Assembly (NCBI RefSeq): GCF_029852145.1
Contig: NC_079971.1
Span: forward strand, 5,637,697 to 5,701,696
Origin: Microplitis mediator
Lineage: Eukaryota > Arthropoda > Insecta > Hymenoptera > Braconidae
Reading direction: 5' to 3'
Length of the DNA: 64,000 nucleotides
Shown here piece after piece: positions 29,601 to 37,949 of the stretch. Both the position numbers and the translations under genes were made by a program. Each line of letters starts with the position of its first letter. Within the stretch, counting starts at the first letter, position 1. The notes below the pieces were generated by a model. The model did not search any database, was not told the DNA's origin, and was given only the letters and a program-made list of their open reading frames with translations.

Positions 29601-29925
29601 CATGCTGTCAAACTACGCCGGTTTCGTGACGATCTATCGGCCATCGCACGCCCCAATCAAAATATTCTCACTAAAATTCCCCAGTAAATTACACTAAAAA
29701 TATGTCAAAAATAATATTTTACTCCAACTTAAATTCATCACTTTACGTATCAATTTTTATGCCTCTTTTATCTCTGGTTTAAATGATAATAATAATAATA
29801 ATAATAATAAAATATTAAATTTAATATATAAATATAAATATAAATATGTAAATATAAATATCACTCACCATCATCTTGTAGTTAAGTTTTCTCGGGGCCG
29901 CGACATTTTCCATTCTCACGGACAT
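8204..29925 (-). CDS. shep: RBMS/alan shepard-type RNA-binding protein, two RRM domains, ten coding exons
   Basis: Single-stranded RNA/DNA-binding protein of the RBMS / Drosophila alan shepard family, expected to act in nucleus and cytoplasm in post-transcriptional control. I read ten coding exons on the minus strand with GT/AG borders and consistent phases: 29869-29925, 19478-19810, 18909-19123, 18326-18384, 17142-17233, 11339-11496, 11108-11258, 9843-10037, 9652-9744, 8204-8350; about 499 aa. An Ala/Gly/Pro-rich N-terminal region precedes RRM1 (about residues 180-252; RNP2 LYIRGL, RNP1 KGYGFVDF) and RRM2 (about 257-338; RNP2 LYIANL, RNP1 KGVGFARM). The linker [13 protein letters not shown] and tail segments ([20 protein letters not shown]) match RBMS layout. 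The C-terminus is Tyr/Gln-rich and stops at 8204. The first exon ([13 protein letters not shown], donor GTGAGT) fits in phase, but it lies 10 kb upstream and extra or alternative 5' exons are possible. Domain identity is near certain; the 5' end less so. Confidence 0.88.
8415..9370. repeat. GTACCTAATCAG minisatellite and flanking relatives in the last shep intron
   Basis: From about 8420 to 8940 an 18-19-bp unit (CTAGTACCTAATCAGTGAA and GGGACTTGGTACTTAATCA variants) repeats more than 25 times. From 8940 to 9370 follow scattered inverted-orientation relatives (GATCGGGTACTA, CCCGATCAG) around three stretches of TATTTGTATATCTATATT-like sequence. The array lies wholly inside the intron between the last two coding exons. 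Confidence 0.75.
10095..11071. mobile_element. Family B MITE split by a hAT-like foldback
   Basis: Left half begins CGATCCAGAAGTTAGTAGAC; right half ends GTCTGCTGACTTCAATATCAT at 11071. The core is interrupted at 10172/10956 by the foldback listed separately. It lies in the shep intron between exons 9843-10037 and 11108-11258, its right end only about 40 bp from the upstream exon. Confidence 0.7.
10173..10955. mobile_element. hAT-like foldback element (family C, short version)
   Basis: Ends TAGGGTGGTCG / CGACCACCCTA with long inverted arms running nearly to the centre (for example CAGGCGCCCCATAAAAA against TTTTTATGGGGCGCCTG). Flanking 8-mers are ATGCGCAT and ATGCGCTT, a 7/8 target duplication typical of hAT elements. 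783 bp, no ORF of note, nested inside a family B MITE. Confidence 0.7.
11572..12287. other. Non-repetitive intron sequence
   Basis: A/T-rich intron DNA of shep upstream of RRM2 exon 11339-11496 (minus strand). Nothing beyond simple AATT/TAAT tracts (for example 11985-12015) is recognisable. Confidence 0.5.
12288..12911. mobile_element. TAGTGATG-ended element with internal 170-bp tandem units
   Basis: Inverted ends TAGTGATGTGAAG and TTCGCATCACTA. The interior holds two adjacent units of about 170 bp (12532-12700, 12701-12870; marker CCAG(G/A)GAATTATTTT ... AATTTAATCGC) plus a third partial unit with the GCGATTCCCGCG motif at 12334. It directly precedes the family C foldback. Confidence 0.55.
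12926..14232. mobile_element. Family C hAT-like long foldback, copy 1
   Basis: Ends TAGGGTGCTCCG / CGGAGCACCCTA, flanked by the exact 8-bp duplication ATCTACAT (12918-12925 and 14233-14240). Two arms of roughly 500 bp fold on each other around a spacer of about 260 bp containing GTTAGGTCCCGAGGACATC. No transposase. It lies in the 5.6-kb shep intron between the RRM1 and RRM2 exons. Its partner at 23216-24522 has the same length and opposite orientation. Confidence 0.85.
15110..15905. repeat. Imperfect foldback with internal duplication
   Basis: Left part (ACCCGCGTAAAAAAAATT ... GTTCCAAAAACG, GTGAACTTCAAAAATTGAGAC) is complementary to the right part (GTCTCATTTTTTAAAGTTCAC ... TTTTTGGAACGAATTTTTTTTAC). 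Inside, a segment marked CTTTCTTTAGAACTTTTTGG and CTTTCATTAGAACTTTTTGA is duplicated about 240 bp apart. Probable MITE; ends not sharply defined. Confidence 0.45.
16382..16581. mobile_element. Family B MITE, copy 4
   Basis: Starts ATGATACTGAAGTTAAACG, core TTGCACCTGTAG and TTCTACATGTGTATA, ends CTTTTAACTTCAAGATCA. In the shep intron between the RRM exons. Confidence 0.7.
16880..17141 (-). other. GC-richer intron stretch beside the RRM1 3' exon
   Basis: Two islands stand out from very A/T-rich surroundings: about 16884-16935 (contains GGTACCCGGGAGCTGG) and 17060-17141, immediately after the donor of exon 17142-17233. From that donor the minus-strand frame stays open for about 20 codons. This could be a splicing-control region or an alternative 3' extension of the exon. 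Protein homology (MAK followed by QQEQ) supports the donor at 17141, so the extension is only a possibility. Confidence 0.3.
17324..17449. mobile_element. Small foldback MITE
   Basis: TTACCCATTCAAAAAAATAT and GCCGGCAAAATGG on the left pair with CCATTTTGCCGGGATATA and TTTTTTCGTGCGGGTAA on the right. About 126 bp, intronic in shep. Confidence 0.55.
17450..18023. mobile_element. Foldback element abutting the preceding MITE
   Basis: Left GATTATCAGAGCTAAAGGAT and ATCAGTTGCCACTTC pair with right GCAATTAGTCACGAAATG and ATCCTTTGCCTCTGATAATC. The middle (17700-17900) is AT-rich. The 108-residue minus-strand ORF across this region is a by-product of the arms, not a gene. Confidence 0.5.
18478..18786. 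mobile_element. Family B MITE with internally repeated half, copy 5
   Basis: Starts ATGATACTGAAGTTAGCAG; the segment with TTGCACCTGTAG and TTCTATAAGTGCATA is followed by a second core (TTGCACCTAG, TTCTACACGTGCATA) and the end CTAAATTCAGGATCA. It lies between shep exons 18326-18384 and 18909-19123. Confidence 0.6.
19226..19415. mobile_element. Degenerate family B MITE, copy 6
   Basis: Keeps CCGACGTCTAATAATTTTAG, an ACGATAAATTATAA segment and TTCTACATGTGCATA, but both terminal repeats are decayed. In the short intron between exons 18909-19123 and 19478-19810. Confidence 0.5.
20064..20477. mobile_element. Family B MITE interrupted by a family D MITE
   Basis: Left piece CCATCCCGAAGTTAGCAGAC; right piece contains ATATGCACATGTAGAAAATT and ends GTCGGCTAACTTCTGTATCAT. 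The family D element sits between them. First large intron of shep. Confidence 0.7.
20121..20325. mobile_element. Family D MITE with 8-bp target duplication
   Basis: Inverted ends ATGAGTGTGAGTGTAGCAGA and TCTGTTACATTCACACTCAT; subterminal CATCAGACAAATT pairs with AATTTGTCTGATG. Flanked on both sides by TTAAATTT, an exact 8-bp duplication. 205 bp, no ORF. Confidence 0.8.
20614..20690. repeat. ATT trinucleotide microsatellite
   Basis: About 25 uninterrupted ATT units, probably length-polymorphic. The ORF reading it as poly-Asn on the minus strand is spurious. Confidence 0.95.
20700..22848. other. Mostly unique DNA in the first shep intron
   Basis: No gene recognised. The part 20700-22080 lacks the usual MITE hallmarks and has moderately GC-richer patches (21340-21480, 21540-21760). 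The part 22090-22780 looks like an old repeat but I cannot define ends. Regulatory content is possible but unproven. Confidence 0.4.
22849..23009. mobile_element. GAATCAGT foldback MITE
   Basis: TTTCTTAAAATGAATCAGTA and its partner CACTGATTCATTTTAAGAAA form the ends; the interior is several inverted copies of AATCAGTGAATAT / CACTGATT. Confidence 0.6.
23095..23205. repeat. Remnant related to the GTACCTAATCAG intron repeat
   Basis: Contains ACCTAGTATCCGATCAATCC and GATCGAATACTAGTTCCTTG, the same vocabulary as 8415-9370, in short inverted form. It directly precedes the second family C foldback. Confidence 0.45.
23216..24522. mobile_element. Family C hAT-like long foldback, copy 2
   Basis: Same ends (TAGGGTGCTCCG / CGGAGCACCCTA) and exactly the same length (1307 bp) as 12926-14232, flanked by ATATATAT on both sides. 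The spacer reads as the reverse complement of copy 1 (GATGTCCTCGGGACCTAAC here), so the two copies are inverted relative to each other. Only scattered differences are visible, suggesting recent activity or conversion. No coding capacity. Confidence 0.85.
24935..25088. mobile_element. ACACAGAAAAAA-ended MITE
   Basis: TA flanks on both sides, ends CACAGAAAAAAAGGATTTCT and AAGAAATCCGTTTTTTCTGTG. 154 bp. TA flanks plus short ends would fit a Tc1/mariner-type non-autonomous element. Confidence 0.65.
25100..26616. other. AT-rich intron DNA, nothing recognised
   Basis: No exon, RNA gene or well-formed repeat found. 25180-25560 has loosely repeated phrases (ATATT(A/G)GTCGT, AAATTAAATTT) suggestive of an old inverted repeat. 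Confidence 0.4.
26617..27385. mobile_element. Family A element with GGAGT/ACTCC minisatellite, copy 2
   Basis: Ends ACACTGTAAAAAATT and AATTTTTACAGTGT with TA on both sides. The interior is about a dozen units such as CCAAAGGGGAGTTTATTTTAA and CGGTTCAAAGTGAAATTTAC. The repeats run in the opposite sense to copy 1. Confidence 0.75.
27386..29868. other. GC-richer non-coding stretch downstream of the first shep exon
   Basis: Patches at 27450-27540, 27850-28520, 28790-29000 and 29450-29660 are clearly less AT-rich than the surroundings and free of MITEs. A GAGAGA-rich tract lies near 28345-28375. ORFs here (the longest 207 codons at 27780-28403) have low-complexity or improbable composition and no splice context, so I read the region as regulatory DNA. 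Alternative shep promoters or exons could hide here. Confidence 0.4.
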
Positions 29926-31490
29926 TTTGGTTGTGGTTTTAATAACGCAGCTGGTTCACTTTAGGGTGCAGAAACTTGCCGACGATACGTCGGTGACGAT
30001 CGCGACGACGTTGCGACGATTATTTAGAAAAAGAAGTGGGGATGTAAAACACGGGTGCACTTCACATACAAACCACACGCGCACTATTTCCCCGGTGAGA
30101 ACACTTTGAATTAAAATCTTGATACGGGAAGCTCTCCTTTTTCCTCTCAATTTATTTAATACGTTGCTTTATTATTATTATTATTATTTATCTGTAAATA
30201 ATAATAATTATACTGTAATTATTATATTGAGAGGAAGAATGTTGATATCAGACGATAAGGAAGGAAAGAGAGGAAGCTAAGACTGAGGGTGTGTCTCTCC
30301 GAATTATTTTCGGTATAATCTTGAAACTTTTATCTTCCTCTACACTTAATAATATTTAACTCACTCAATTAATCACTAGACACTAAGATTTTATGAGCTT
30401 TCTTACCACAGTAACACTGAGAATCACTAGCGCATAATCTCCACCGATTCTTGATTTACAAAAATATAATGTTCCGTTTTATTTATTATCAATAAATAAT
30501 TTAAAATTTGTTACTTTGTTTCCTACTATTATTTACTTATTTATTTTCGTGCGTGTCAGAGATGATCTCAGTCAGTTACTTATTTATTTAAAATTATAAA
30601 TAAATAATTATTTAAATTTAAATTTAAATTTACTCTCTCCACTCCTCTTAAATAAATTTCCACCGCGCTCGCCACCGTGTCGTTGATCGTTCCGTGTTCC
30701 TCCTCCGCCAACTTATCAATTCTCTTGCTCGTTTCTACTTCGTGTTCCTCCACCTTGCGCTCACGTCGACACACTGTCCGAATAGTAAAATTATAATTAT
30801 AAATTCAAAAAAATAAAAACAAATATTTTTAATTTTTATAAATATTACAGTAATAAAGTATATAAATTTTACCCTCAATAAATAAATTTACCGGCAACCC
30901 GTCAGGTTGCTTGAGAATAAATAATAAAAAATATTATTTTCCCCTTTATACTTTTTCACTCTTCGACTCTACAGCCGTTCGTTTGAAGCCCGGCTTGCAA
31001 GACTGTTACCCGTTCGCGTTTTTTTTTTTTTTTTAAATAATCAATCGCTACTTATTTTTATCACTTGTTTAATATCACGTCACACATTTACACACACACA
31101 CAGCACACACGGTTGCTTATTAAATAACGTGCGACAAAACTATATCACCCTTCAAACTTGCGAATAATTGGGAAACATCGGGTAGTGTGGTGTTGTCTTG
31201 TAGGTAGAGTCTAAGCTACTGCCCGGCGAGATGCGCCCATCTTTCCCGAAACTCGGTGTAATGACCGCACAGTGGCGCCACCGTCTGTTCTTTCAACTCT
31301 GTTCGCAAAAGCAACTTATTAGCCCACCAATACCAGAAGGTTTACGCAGCAATGAAAATACTCAGGGACCTAGAGACGGGAGAGACCGCCGTCATGTGGA
31401 CGATGACCGCGCCCGTTATTTCAATTCGTACCACGAAATAATGCACCAGAAGAAGATGCAGTTACGCGGACCTGGTGAATGGAGGTGAGA
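29926..31490 (-). promoter_or_regulatory. Presumed shep 5' UTR and promoter region
   Basis: Upstream of the first recognised shep ATG (29925) the minus strand has a CG-containing leader (29926-30150) with GTCGCAACGTCGTCGCGATC-like composition. Further GC-richer patches follow at 30640-30780 and 31180-31480. Short ORFs here (30580-30774, 31231-31488) do not resemble known proteins. The transcription start is not determinable from sequence. Confidence 0.4.
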
Positions 31491-32972
31491 AAAAATTACT
31501 GGTGGTAAAACGACTGCAGCGCCACGGGATTGTTATTTATGTTGGTAAGACTGACGGTAATAAAGAGGATCAGAGTACACTCACCCCCGCAAAATAATAC
31601 AGCCGATGGTATTCTGTCTCACTTGTACTTTGATCTCGTTCTTTTTCTAGCTGATGCGGCATCACACTTTGGAGAAGTCGACTAAATTCTCTGGTTATCG
31701 ATCTACAGTCAACCTTCCGTCCTTCCTTATTTTTTTACCAGAGTTATACCGGTTTAAAAAGACGGCCTAGGTGAATGTGATGAATGGAGCTCTTGCTGAT
31801 TGAGCTAAAGAAAAATAGTGAGTAGAGTAAAAAAAAAAAATAATGATTGATTATTAAATTGTAGGTCTTGTAGTCGAAATCGCGGTTCCGTTCCCCTCCG
31901 CTCGTGTTCCTGATTCACCTCCTCTACGTCCTCATACTCTTACTCCTTAGACTCTTCGACACGACACGGCACTCACGGACAAGGTCAAGGCCGTTGGCCT
32001 CTTTATGCACTCCTTCCCCTCAGTATACATTCGTCACCTTCAAGTTTGTCCTCGATAATCAATTTGTCGCTTACATCATCATTCTTTTTTTCAGTATCAA
32101 ATTTATTGGAGAAAAAAAATATATATAGCATAGTATAGTACATGGTCTAGACTAAATAATATACTAGACTCCCTTTGTCCTTGAAAATCCATTTAATTTA
32201 TAAATTATTTCTCTTGAGTGGATCTGCTCTGGCTACAGTAGATTACAAGTTTTTAAACTTTTTGCCGGGACCGAAATTTTTTGGGATGAAAAAAAAAAGA
32301 GATAAAAAATATTGTAACGTTGAGAGTTTGTGGCTAGGTCAACGTTAAGTCAAGGATGGTCGGTCATTTGCCGAATCGTCTGTTTTTTTATAGATTTCAG
32401 ATTCTGTATCTCTTTTTCATTCTGCTATTACACGGTCCTGCATTACTGATATTTCTGTTACTGAAGCAGATACGGATGGATTTAAAATTTATTAATACTT
32501 GTTATATTATGTAATTATTTAATCATTGTCTTCGTTCTCATACATTTATATCAGCTGAAATTTAATCTTGTGAAAAAAAGAAGCCGGATAAATGAGAGAA
32601 AAAATTTATGATCGATTTATCACTAACGTTACGTAGTTTTTTGTTAATTGTCAGTTGTAATATTGCAGAATATGTACGGAAAAAATGAACTGTATAAATT
32701 AAGAAACGACAAGTAATATAATGATTAAGTGATTAGTAGATACTATCATTCTAAATAGTAATTCTTTAATCTGTAATTAAGATAAGTAGAGGATAAATAT
32801 TAAAATTTATTGTCTATGGAAGAAAAATTAATATTTGAATTTTAAAAATCGTAACAAACTTAGAAAATTTTTGTTTGGAATATTAAAATTTCCCGTACTG
32901 ACACCCAGATTCTGGGTTATAATTCCAAATACTAATTATTTTTAGTCTCTTTTTTTCAGTGTAGATAAATTT
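31491..32972. other. Intergenic DNA between shep and METTL2, nothing recognised
   Basis: Unique-looking sequence, moderately AT-rich. 31590-32060 has a somewhat higher GC content but no supported exon. Confidence 0.4.
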
Positions 32973-33658
32973 ACACTGTTAAAAAAACGGGGTAAGTCCA
33001 TGCGGTGTAGGTGTTAAAATTTTCGGAGTTAAATTTCAATATCGAAAGCGGTTTTAAAATAACACCACCGAAAGTGTAAATATTCTTTACCGGTGTTAAA
33101 ATATTTAACTTTGTGAATATTTTTACTTACTCTATCACTAAAGTTAATATGATCTTGAAGTTAGTAGACAGTTAAAAATTTCTGAATTTCTGTTTGAACG
33201 ACTTAATTTAAAAAAAAAATAAAAATAAAAATATGCACATGTAGAAAATTTAATAAACTATGGGTGCAATTTTTTCAAATATTTTTTTAAAAATAATTTA
33301 TTGTTTAAAAAAAATCCTAAAATTATTGGACGTCGGCTAACTTCAGTATCGTAAGTTAATTAGTATTTTTATTAATTAATTAAATTATTGGTGATTGAAA
33401 TGGTGGGGGTAAAATTGTGTAATTTTTAAATAAATTACGTATAACATAAATAATTATTTAAATAAGTAGATAGCAAAGTTTAAATTTCCTCCAGATAATA
33501 ATTATTAAATTTTTATATTTTTTTATGTGTAATACATTTTTTTTTTCTAATTTCTATACGTGGAATTTTTTTTTTACACCGATTTAACACCGCCAAATTA
33601 CACCGCCTTCACCGGTGTTAAATTGACGTATTTTTAACACCGCTCTTTTCACAGTGTA
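32973..33658. mobile_element. ACACTGTT-ended element with GGTGTTAA repeats, split by a family B MITE
   Basis: Left end ACACTGTTAAAAAAACGGGG, right end CACCGCTCTTTTCACAGTGT. Short GGTGTTAAAAT / TTTAACACCG units fill both halves. Interrupted by the family B copy at 33149-33352. The terminal sequence resembles family A. Confidence 0.6.
33149..33352. mobile_element. Family B MITE, copy 8, with exact 8-bp duplication
   Basis: ATGATCTTGAAGTTAGTAGAC ... GTCGGCTAACTTCAGTATCGT, flanked by AAGTTAAT at 33141-33148 and 33353-33360. One of the clearest target duplications in the window. Confidence 0.85.
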
Positions 33659-33659
33659 T

Positions 33660-35480
33660 ATTTATTGATGTTAAATATATATTTATTGCAAATAATAATT
33701 GAGGTATTTTAAAAGTACTTGACTCTATAGTTAACTCCATTGTTTTTTTTTTTCAGCCAATAATTTACTATTCTCATCGACCCACATTGCATCGCTACTC
33801 GAATTTTATTGTATTTTTATTTTACCATTTACGCGTTTTTTTTTATTAGACGTCGTTTTCAACACAACAACGTCATTAACAAGAATAACAAGCATGTAAT
33901 TGAACATCAGATAATATGATAGCGTGAAAATTACCATCGAGAAAAAAATAACTCGGTGTATAAAATTTTATTTTAATAACTCTGTATCTGCAAATTACAC
34001 TTTTAATTTATTATTTAATAACCATTCGCGTACATTAATTATATTTAATTATACAAATATATGTACTTGTTTTACTTGAGAAAAGAAATGTATGAATTTG
34101 CTCAAAAAACTCGTACATTTATTTATAATAAATGACCGTCAAATATTTTTTGTTTTAAAAGTTTGTTATTACAATGATATATTTGATGATTTAAATATAT
34201 ATATAGAGTGATACAGAGTTATTAATAACAAATATATGATATTGAGTGATAAAAATCAGTGCGGAGGAAAAATGATAAAAATGAGAGCTGTGAATTCTGA
34301 ACTTTGAGGTCATCGACCGAACGATCTTTGGACCCTCGCGTTCCTGCGCGAGGGTGAACTACCCCAGTCGACCACCACCATCCATTCTACCAGCAGCACT
34401 ATGCTACATCCAATCCCATTTTAGCATCGTCGACGTCAGGCTCCTACGTCTCTTCTCTTTTCTCTCTTTTACACACTATGTCTTTCTCATTTTACTCGTA
34501 TACATCGTGCAAACACAGCAGACAGGGCGGGCCTTTTTCACCCTCGGAGACGATCTTCCCTCTCTGCCAGACAGAAAAAATCCCGCGAGGTTGTCTAGGA
34601 CGAGAGAGGACGTTTGGGATTCAATTGAAACAAAGAAAAATTTATTACTGTTTTTTTCCCTAATTTCTTCATTTTTACTTTTTTTGTTTTACTAAAAATT
34701 TTATTGTCATTTTACTATTAAATTAATCTAATTAATAACATAATTGTTTTTTTTTTCTAATGACTAAATTAGCTTTCAAAATTGAAGTATGATCGTTAGG
34801 GAAGATTGAGGTACATATAGAATACGAACATAAAATTTTGTGCTGCGCTCATGTTTCTCTGTTCCTACAACTCTTCGGGGTGGTTGCCCTCGTCTGCGCT
34901 TTGTAGAATATTATAGTCCGTTCAATAACGCGTAACTCTCCCATTTTCGCCCTTTTATATACTTATATATTTTTTGCCCGAAAAAAATATCCGACATGGA
35001 AAAAAATATTACGATTGCCACTCACTCGCTTACTTCAGGGACTCGTTAAATATTAATTACATTAATTGTTTAATATTAAATTAATCAGCTAATTAAATTT
35101 ATCAAGGAGATCACTAAAAATGATATTTTTTTTGGTAATTTTTCAGTATGTAAAAAAGTTTTACGCTTCTTAAGCCTCAATCGATCGTTAGTAACTGATG
35201 TATATAGAAGAAGGTTGAATGTGTATATGTAGATAGTATATAGACATATGAAAGCGGAAAGAGAGGATGAGTAAAGGTGTAGTGAGCGAGAGGAATGGAC
35301 GAACAAGATAGAAGGTGAGTGTATCGATTCTTCCCTTGGGAACTATGGATGTGGGCATCTAGAGGTAAATGGAGAAGGGTGGACATCATCCTCACATATC
35401 CTCTGATTACGTTTGACCGTCACTACTCTCTTGTCTAGTGACGCGATTCTATAATTAACAAGAAAATGTTCATAACTTTT
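33660..35480. other. Intergenic DNA with a GC-richer patch
   Basis: 33660-34300 is plain AT-rich DNA. 34310-34640 and 34840-35030 are GC-richer. A perfect 9-bp stem with a 6-nt loop (ACCCTCGCG/CGCGAGGGT) lies at 34332-34355. The 113-codon ORF at 34354 has no recognisable relatives and low-complexity Phe/Leu/Ser runs, so I do not call a gene. Confidence 0.4.
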
Positions 35481-35499
35481 TTTTTTTTTATTACTTCCC

Positions 35500-35835
35500 T
35501 GCTTGAAAAAACGATAGATTCTCAGTCAAATGTCTTAAGGTCTATAAAATTTCTCATAGAACTCATTAATTCTCATAAAATTTTTATAACTTATAAGAAT
35601 CTTTTGGCTTTTATAAGATTTCTCAATGATAAAAGTAGCAGACGTTAAAAATTTTTATTATTTTCAATAAACAAAACAAATTGGCGGGAAAAAATTTTTT
35701 AAAATTCATGTGAAGAATTTTAAAAATTGTATTTTTAAAAAAATTTTTTGACAGTTAACTTGATAATTAAAAACTTAAAAATTGTCAGATGTCGGCTACT
35801 TTCAGTGTCGGAATTTCTCAAGCAGAATTTTTTTC
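35500..35835. mobile_element. Nested MITEs (GCAGACG type within CTGCTTGA type)
   Basis: Inner element 35626-35811: GATAAAAGTAGCAGACGTTAA ... GTCAGATGTCGGCTACTTTC, a relative of families B and D. Outer remnants CCTGCTTGAAAAAACG and TTTCTCAAGCAGAA flank it. Confidence 0.45.
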
Positions 35836-36179
35836 TGCGTTGTTTTAATTCATTTTCACAGATTTATACTGAACTCAAATTTTATAATCATAACAAAAAC
35901 GATTTTTTTTTTAATTTTAAGGTAATTCTCAGACAATACTCCCCTCACCCCTTTTTTTAAAATAATCAATGACTTTGTCACCACAAAACCAAAGAAAATA
36001 TTTATTTGATAGACAACTTAATTATTTAATAGTGCCTACAAACCGAAATATTAAAGCTAAATTTCATTATATTAACTCTTATAAATATTACTTAGACACA
36101 AAAAAATATATTCATTTAGAATAAATATATATATTAGTTCGAAGTTAATAAATATTTACCATCAGAAAAGACAGTTGTC

Positions 36180-36254
36180 ACTATACTAGCCAATAGCAAC
36201 GGGAGTAGTTCGGTGCTCGCCACTAGATCGCGCCCACCCATTGCAGTGTCCCTG
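36180..36254 (+). promoter_or_regulatory. Probable non-coding first exon and promoter of METTL2
   Basis: A GC-richer segment (AGTTCGGTGCTCGCCACTAG, CGCGCCCACCC) ends in CCCTG followed by the good donor GTAAGA at 36255. A matching acceptor, TTTTTCAG, occurs at 37856 just before a 93-base leader to the METTL2 ATG. The assignment rests on splice signals and position only. Confidence 0.35.
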
Positions 36255-36399
36255 GTAAGAAACTTATTTCAGAGTTATTATATTCCGAATTTAAAGCACA
36301 TTTGTCAAGACTTTGACGCTATTTGACGCAAAGAAATATTTAATTATGACAATTATGTTTAAGAATGATATTAACCACAACATTTTATATCATAATACA

Positions 36400-37265
36400 A
36401 ACAAAGAATGTGTTAAGAAAATTTTTCTTTAAAACAACTAAATATATGATTAACAATAAATACGGAAATCATTTTGTGGCTATAACTAAAATTTAGTTGT
36501 CAGAAAAAAATGGTTTCTCAATGTACCTCCAAGACACCAGAGCCCCTAATATTGAGGTGGATTTCCCGCATCCACTTTGTTCATAATAAAACAGACATAG
36601 TAGCACCATTGGTTTCGATATGTTCGGCAGATTGCTCTTTAATTCTTTTTAAGTCTCCGTCAAATGATGAATATCAGTCATACCATCAAGTTTGATTTTG
36701 GTCTCGTGACCATCCGACTCATGATAGTATACAATTGTTTTTTCAGGACTTCTTCTTGGGCGTCAAATGCCCCGGGCCACGTGTTTTTCTTTTGTTTTCA
36801 ACTGTTTTTCAGGCAAGTGAAGTTATTGCTATCAGGTGGCTTTGAATCACGTTTGCCCCGAAAATTCAGTAACACAAATCAATTCGTGCAAATGTTTGAG
36901 AAAGGCTTACCTGCACACATCTTGTGTGTGAAAGCCACATGAAAGAACTTCTTTGGTTTGCCACTTATATGTTGGATTATGTATTTATAATAAACTTTTA
37001 AAGAAATTAATCTTTTCAATATTTTTCTTCCTTATCATCTTCACAATTGATTTTCTTAACATAAAAAGTAAGAAAAAAAAGTGACCAGTGACCATTAACG
37101 TATAATTTATCTTTGCTAAATATTTTATAGTTTCTAATAATTTGTTGTTTTAGTGAATTATAAAATATTTAGTTAAAAAAACCAAATATATGATTGGCAA
37201 TGGGCAATCAAATCATTTTGTTGTCATAACTAAAATTTAGTTGTCAGAAGAAAATTTTTTTCTCA
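36400..37265. repeat. AAATATATGATT...AGTTGTCAGAA duplicated block
   Basis: The block with CAACTAAATATATGATTAAC, TCATTTTGTGGCTATAAC and AAAATTTAGTTGTCAGAA at 36436-36520 recurs at 37178-37260. Between them lies a 430-bp less AT-rich stretch (36515-36945) whose minus strand can be read in fragments interrupted by several stops. It may be a decayed coding relic; I cannot identify a family. Confidence 0.35.
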
Positions 37266-37432
37266 GTGTACTATTTCGCTGAGACAGATTTTAAAAAAAA
37301 TTATTAAAATAAACTTCAGGATAATCTTCATTTCAATTTTCAAATTTGAATTTTCAAATTTTTTATGCTCAAATCTATTTACCAAATTTCATTTAACTCC
37401 TAATTGATTACAACTGTGAGTAACTTTTTTTC

Positions 37433-37613
37433 ATGATCCAGAAGTTAAGAGAAAAAAAAAAATTTTTGGATTTTTTTTCACTAAATTAATCACAAAAAAA
37501 AAAAACTAAAAATATGTTCATGTAGAAAATTGAAAAAACTCTAAGTGGAATTTTTTTGAATAATTTATTGTTTAAAAAATCCAAAAATTATCAGACGTCA
37601 ACTTCAGTATCAT
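37433..37613. mobile_element. Family B MITE, copy 9
   Basis: ATGATCCAGAAGTTAAGAG ... CAGACGTCAACTTCAGTATCAT, shortened core. Located about 340 bp upstream of the METTL2 start codon. Confidence 0.65.
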
Positions 37614-37949
37614 TTTTTAAAATCTATATCTCAGCGAAATTGTAAATGCGTTTTTTTTTCAATGAACGCTTTAATTTTTTTTAAATTAATTAATAAAATT
37701 TGAATACTGCTATGACAGTTGTCATTGAAAGTTTTTAAAAAGTGGCGGGAACTGTCTGAGAATTGCCTCAATGTTTTGACAAAATGCAAATGAATTTACG
37801 TCGGTATTATTTGGTTCATGTCTTAACTAAATCGAATGGTTTTAAATATTTTTCAGGTGATACCGATAGAGTTCAAAGCTGATAAAGTCACAGCAACAGT
37901 AGCACGTGTACTTAGATATTTTGGAGTCCATATTTAATTAAAAGGCTAA

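Larger units (their letters stand above)
35928..37765. mobile_element. Family P remnants around the METTL2 5' region
   Basis: AATTCTCAGACAATACTCCC at 35930 and GGGAACTGTCTGAGAATTGC near 37747 are the left and right ends of the family seen complete at 40036-40533. Arm sequence is visible at 37290-37430 and 37620-37760. Unrelated sequence, including a probable METTL2 leader exon, lies between them, so this may be two separate insertions. A family B copy (37433-37613) is nested in the right part. Confidence 0.4.

Noticed and set aside
31231..31488. 85-codon ORF upstream of shep
   Set aside because: No homology recognised and no start or splice context; more likely promoter-region sequence.
34354..34695. 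113-codon ORF
   Set aside because: Phe/Leu/Ser low-complexity composition, no family resemblance, and a shorter overlapping ORF in another frame is equally open.
36540..36600. P-loop-like peptide (SGCGKST) on the minus strand
   Set aside because: It appears in one short frame broken by stops on both sides, while other frames are equally peptide-like; no ATPase context.
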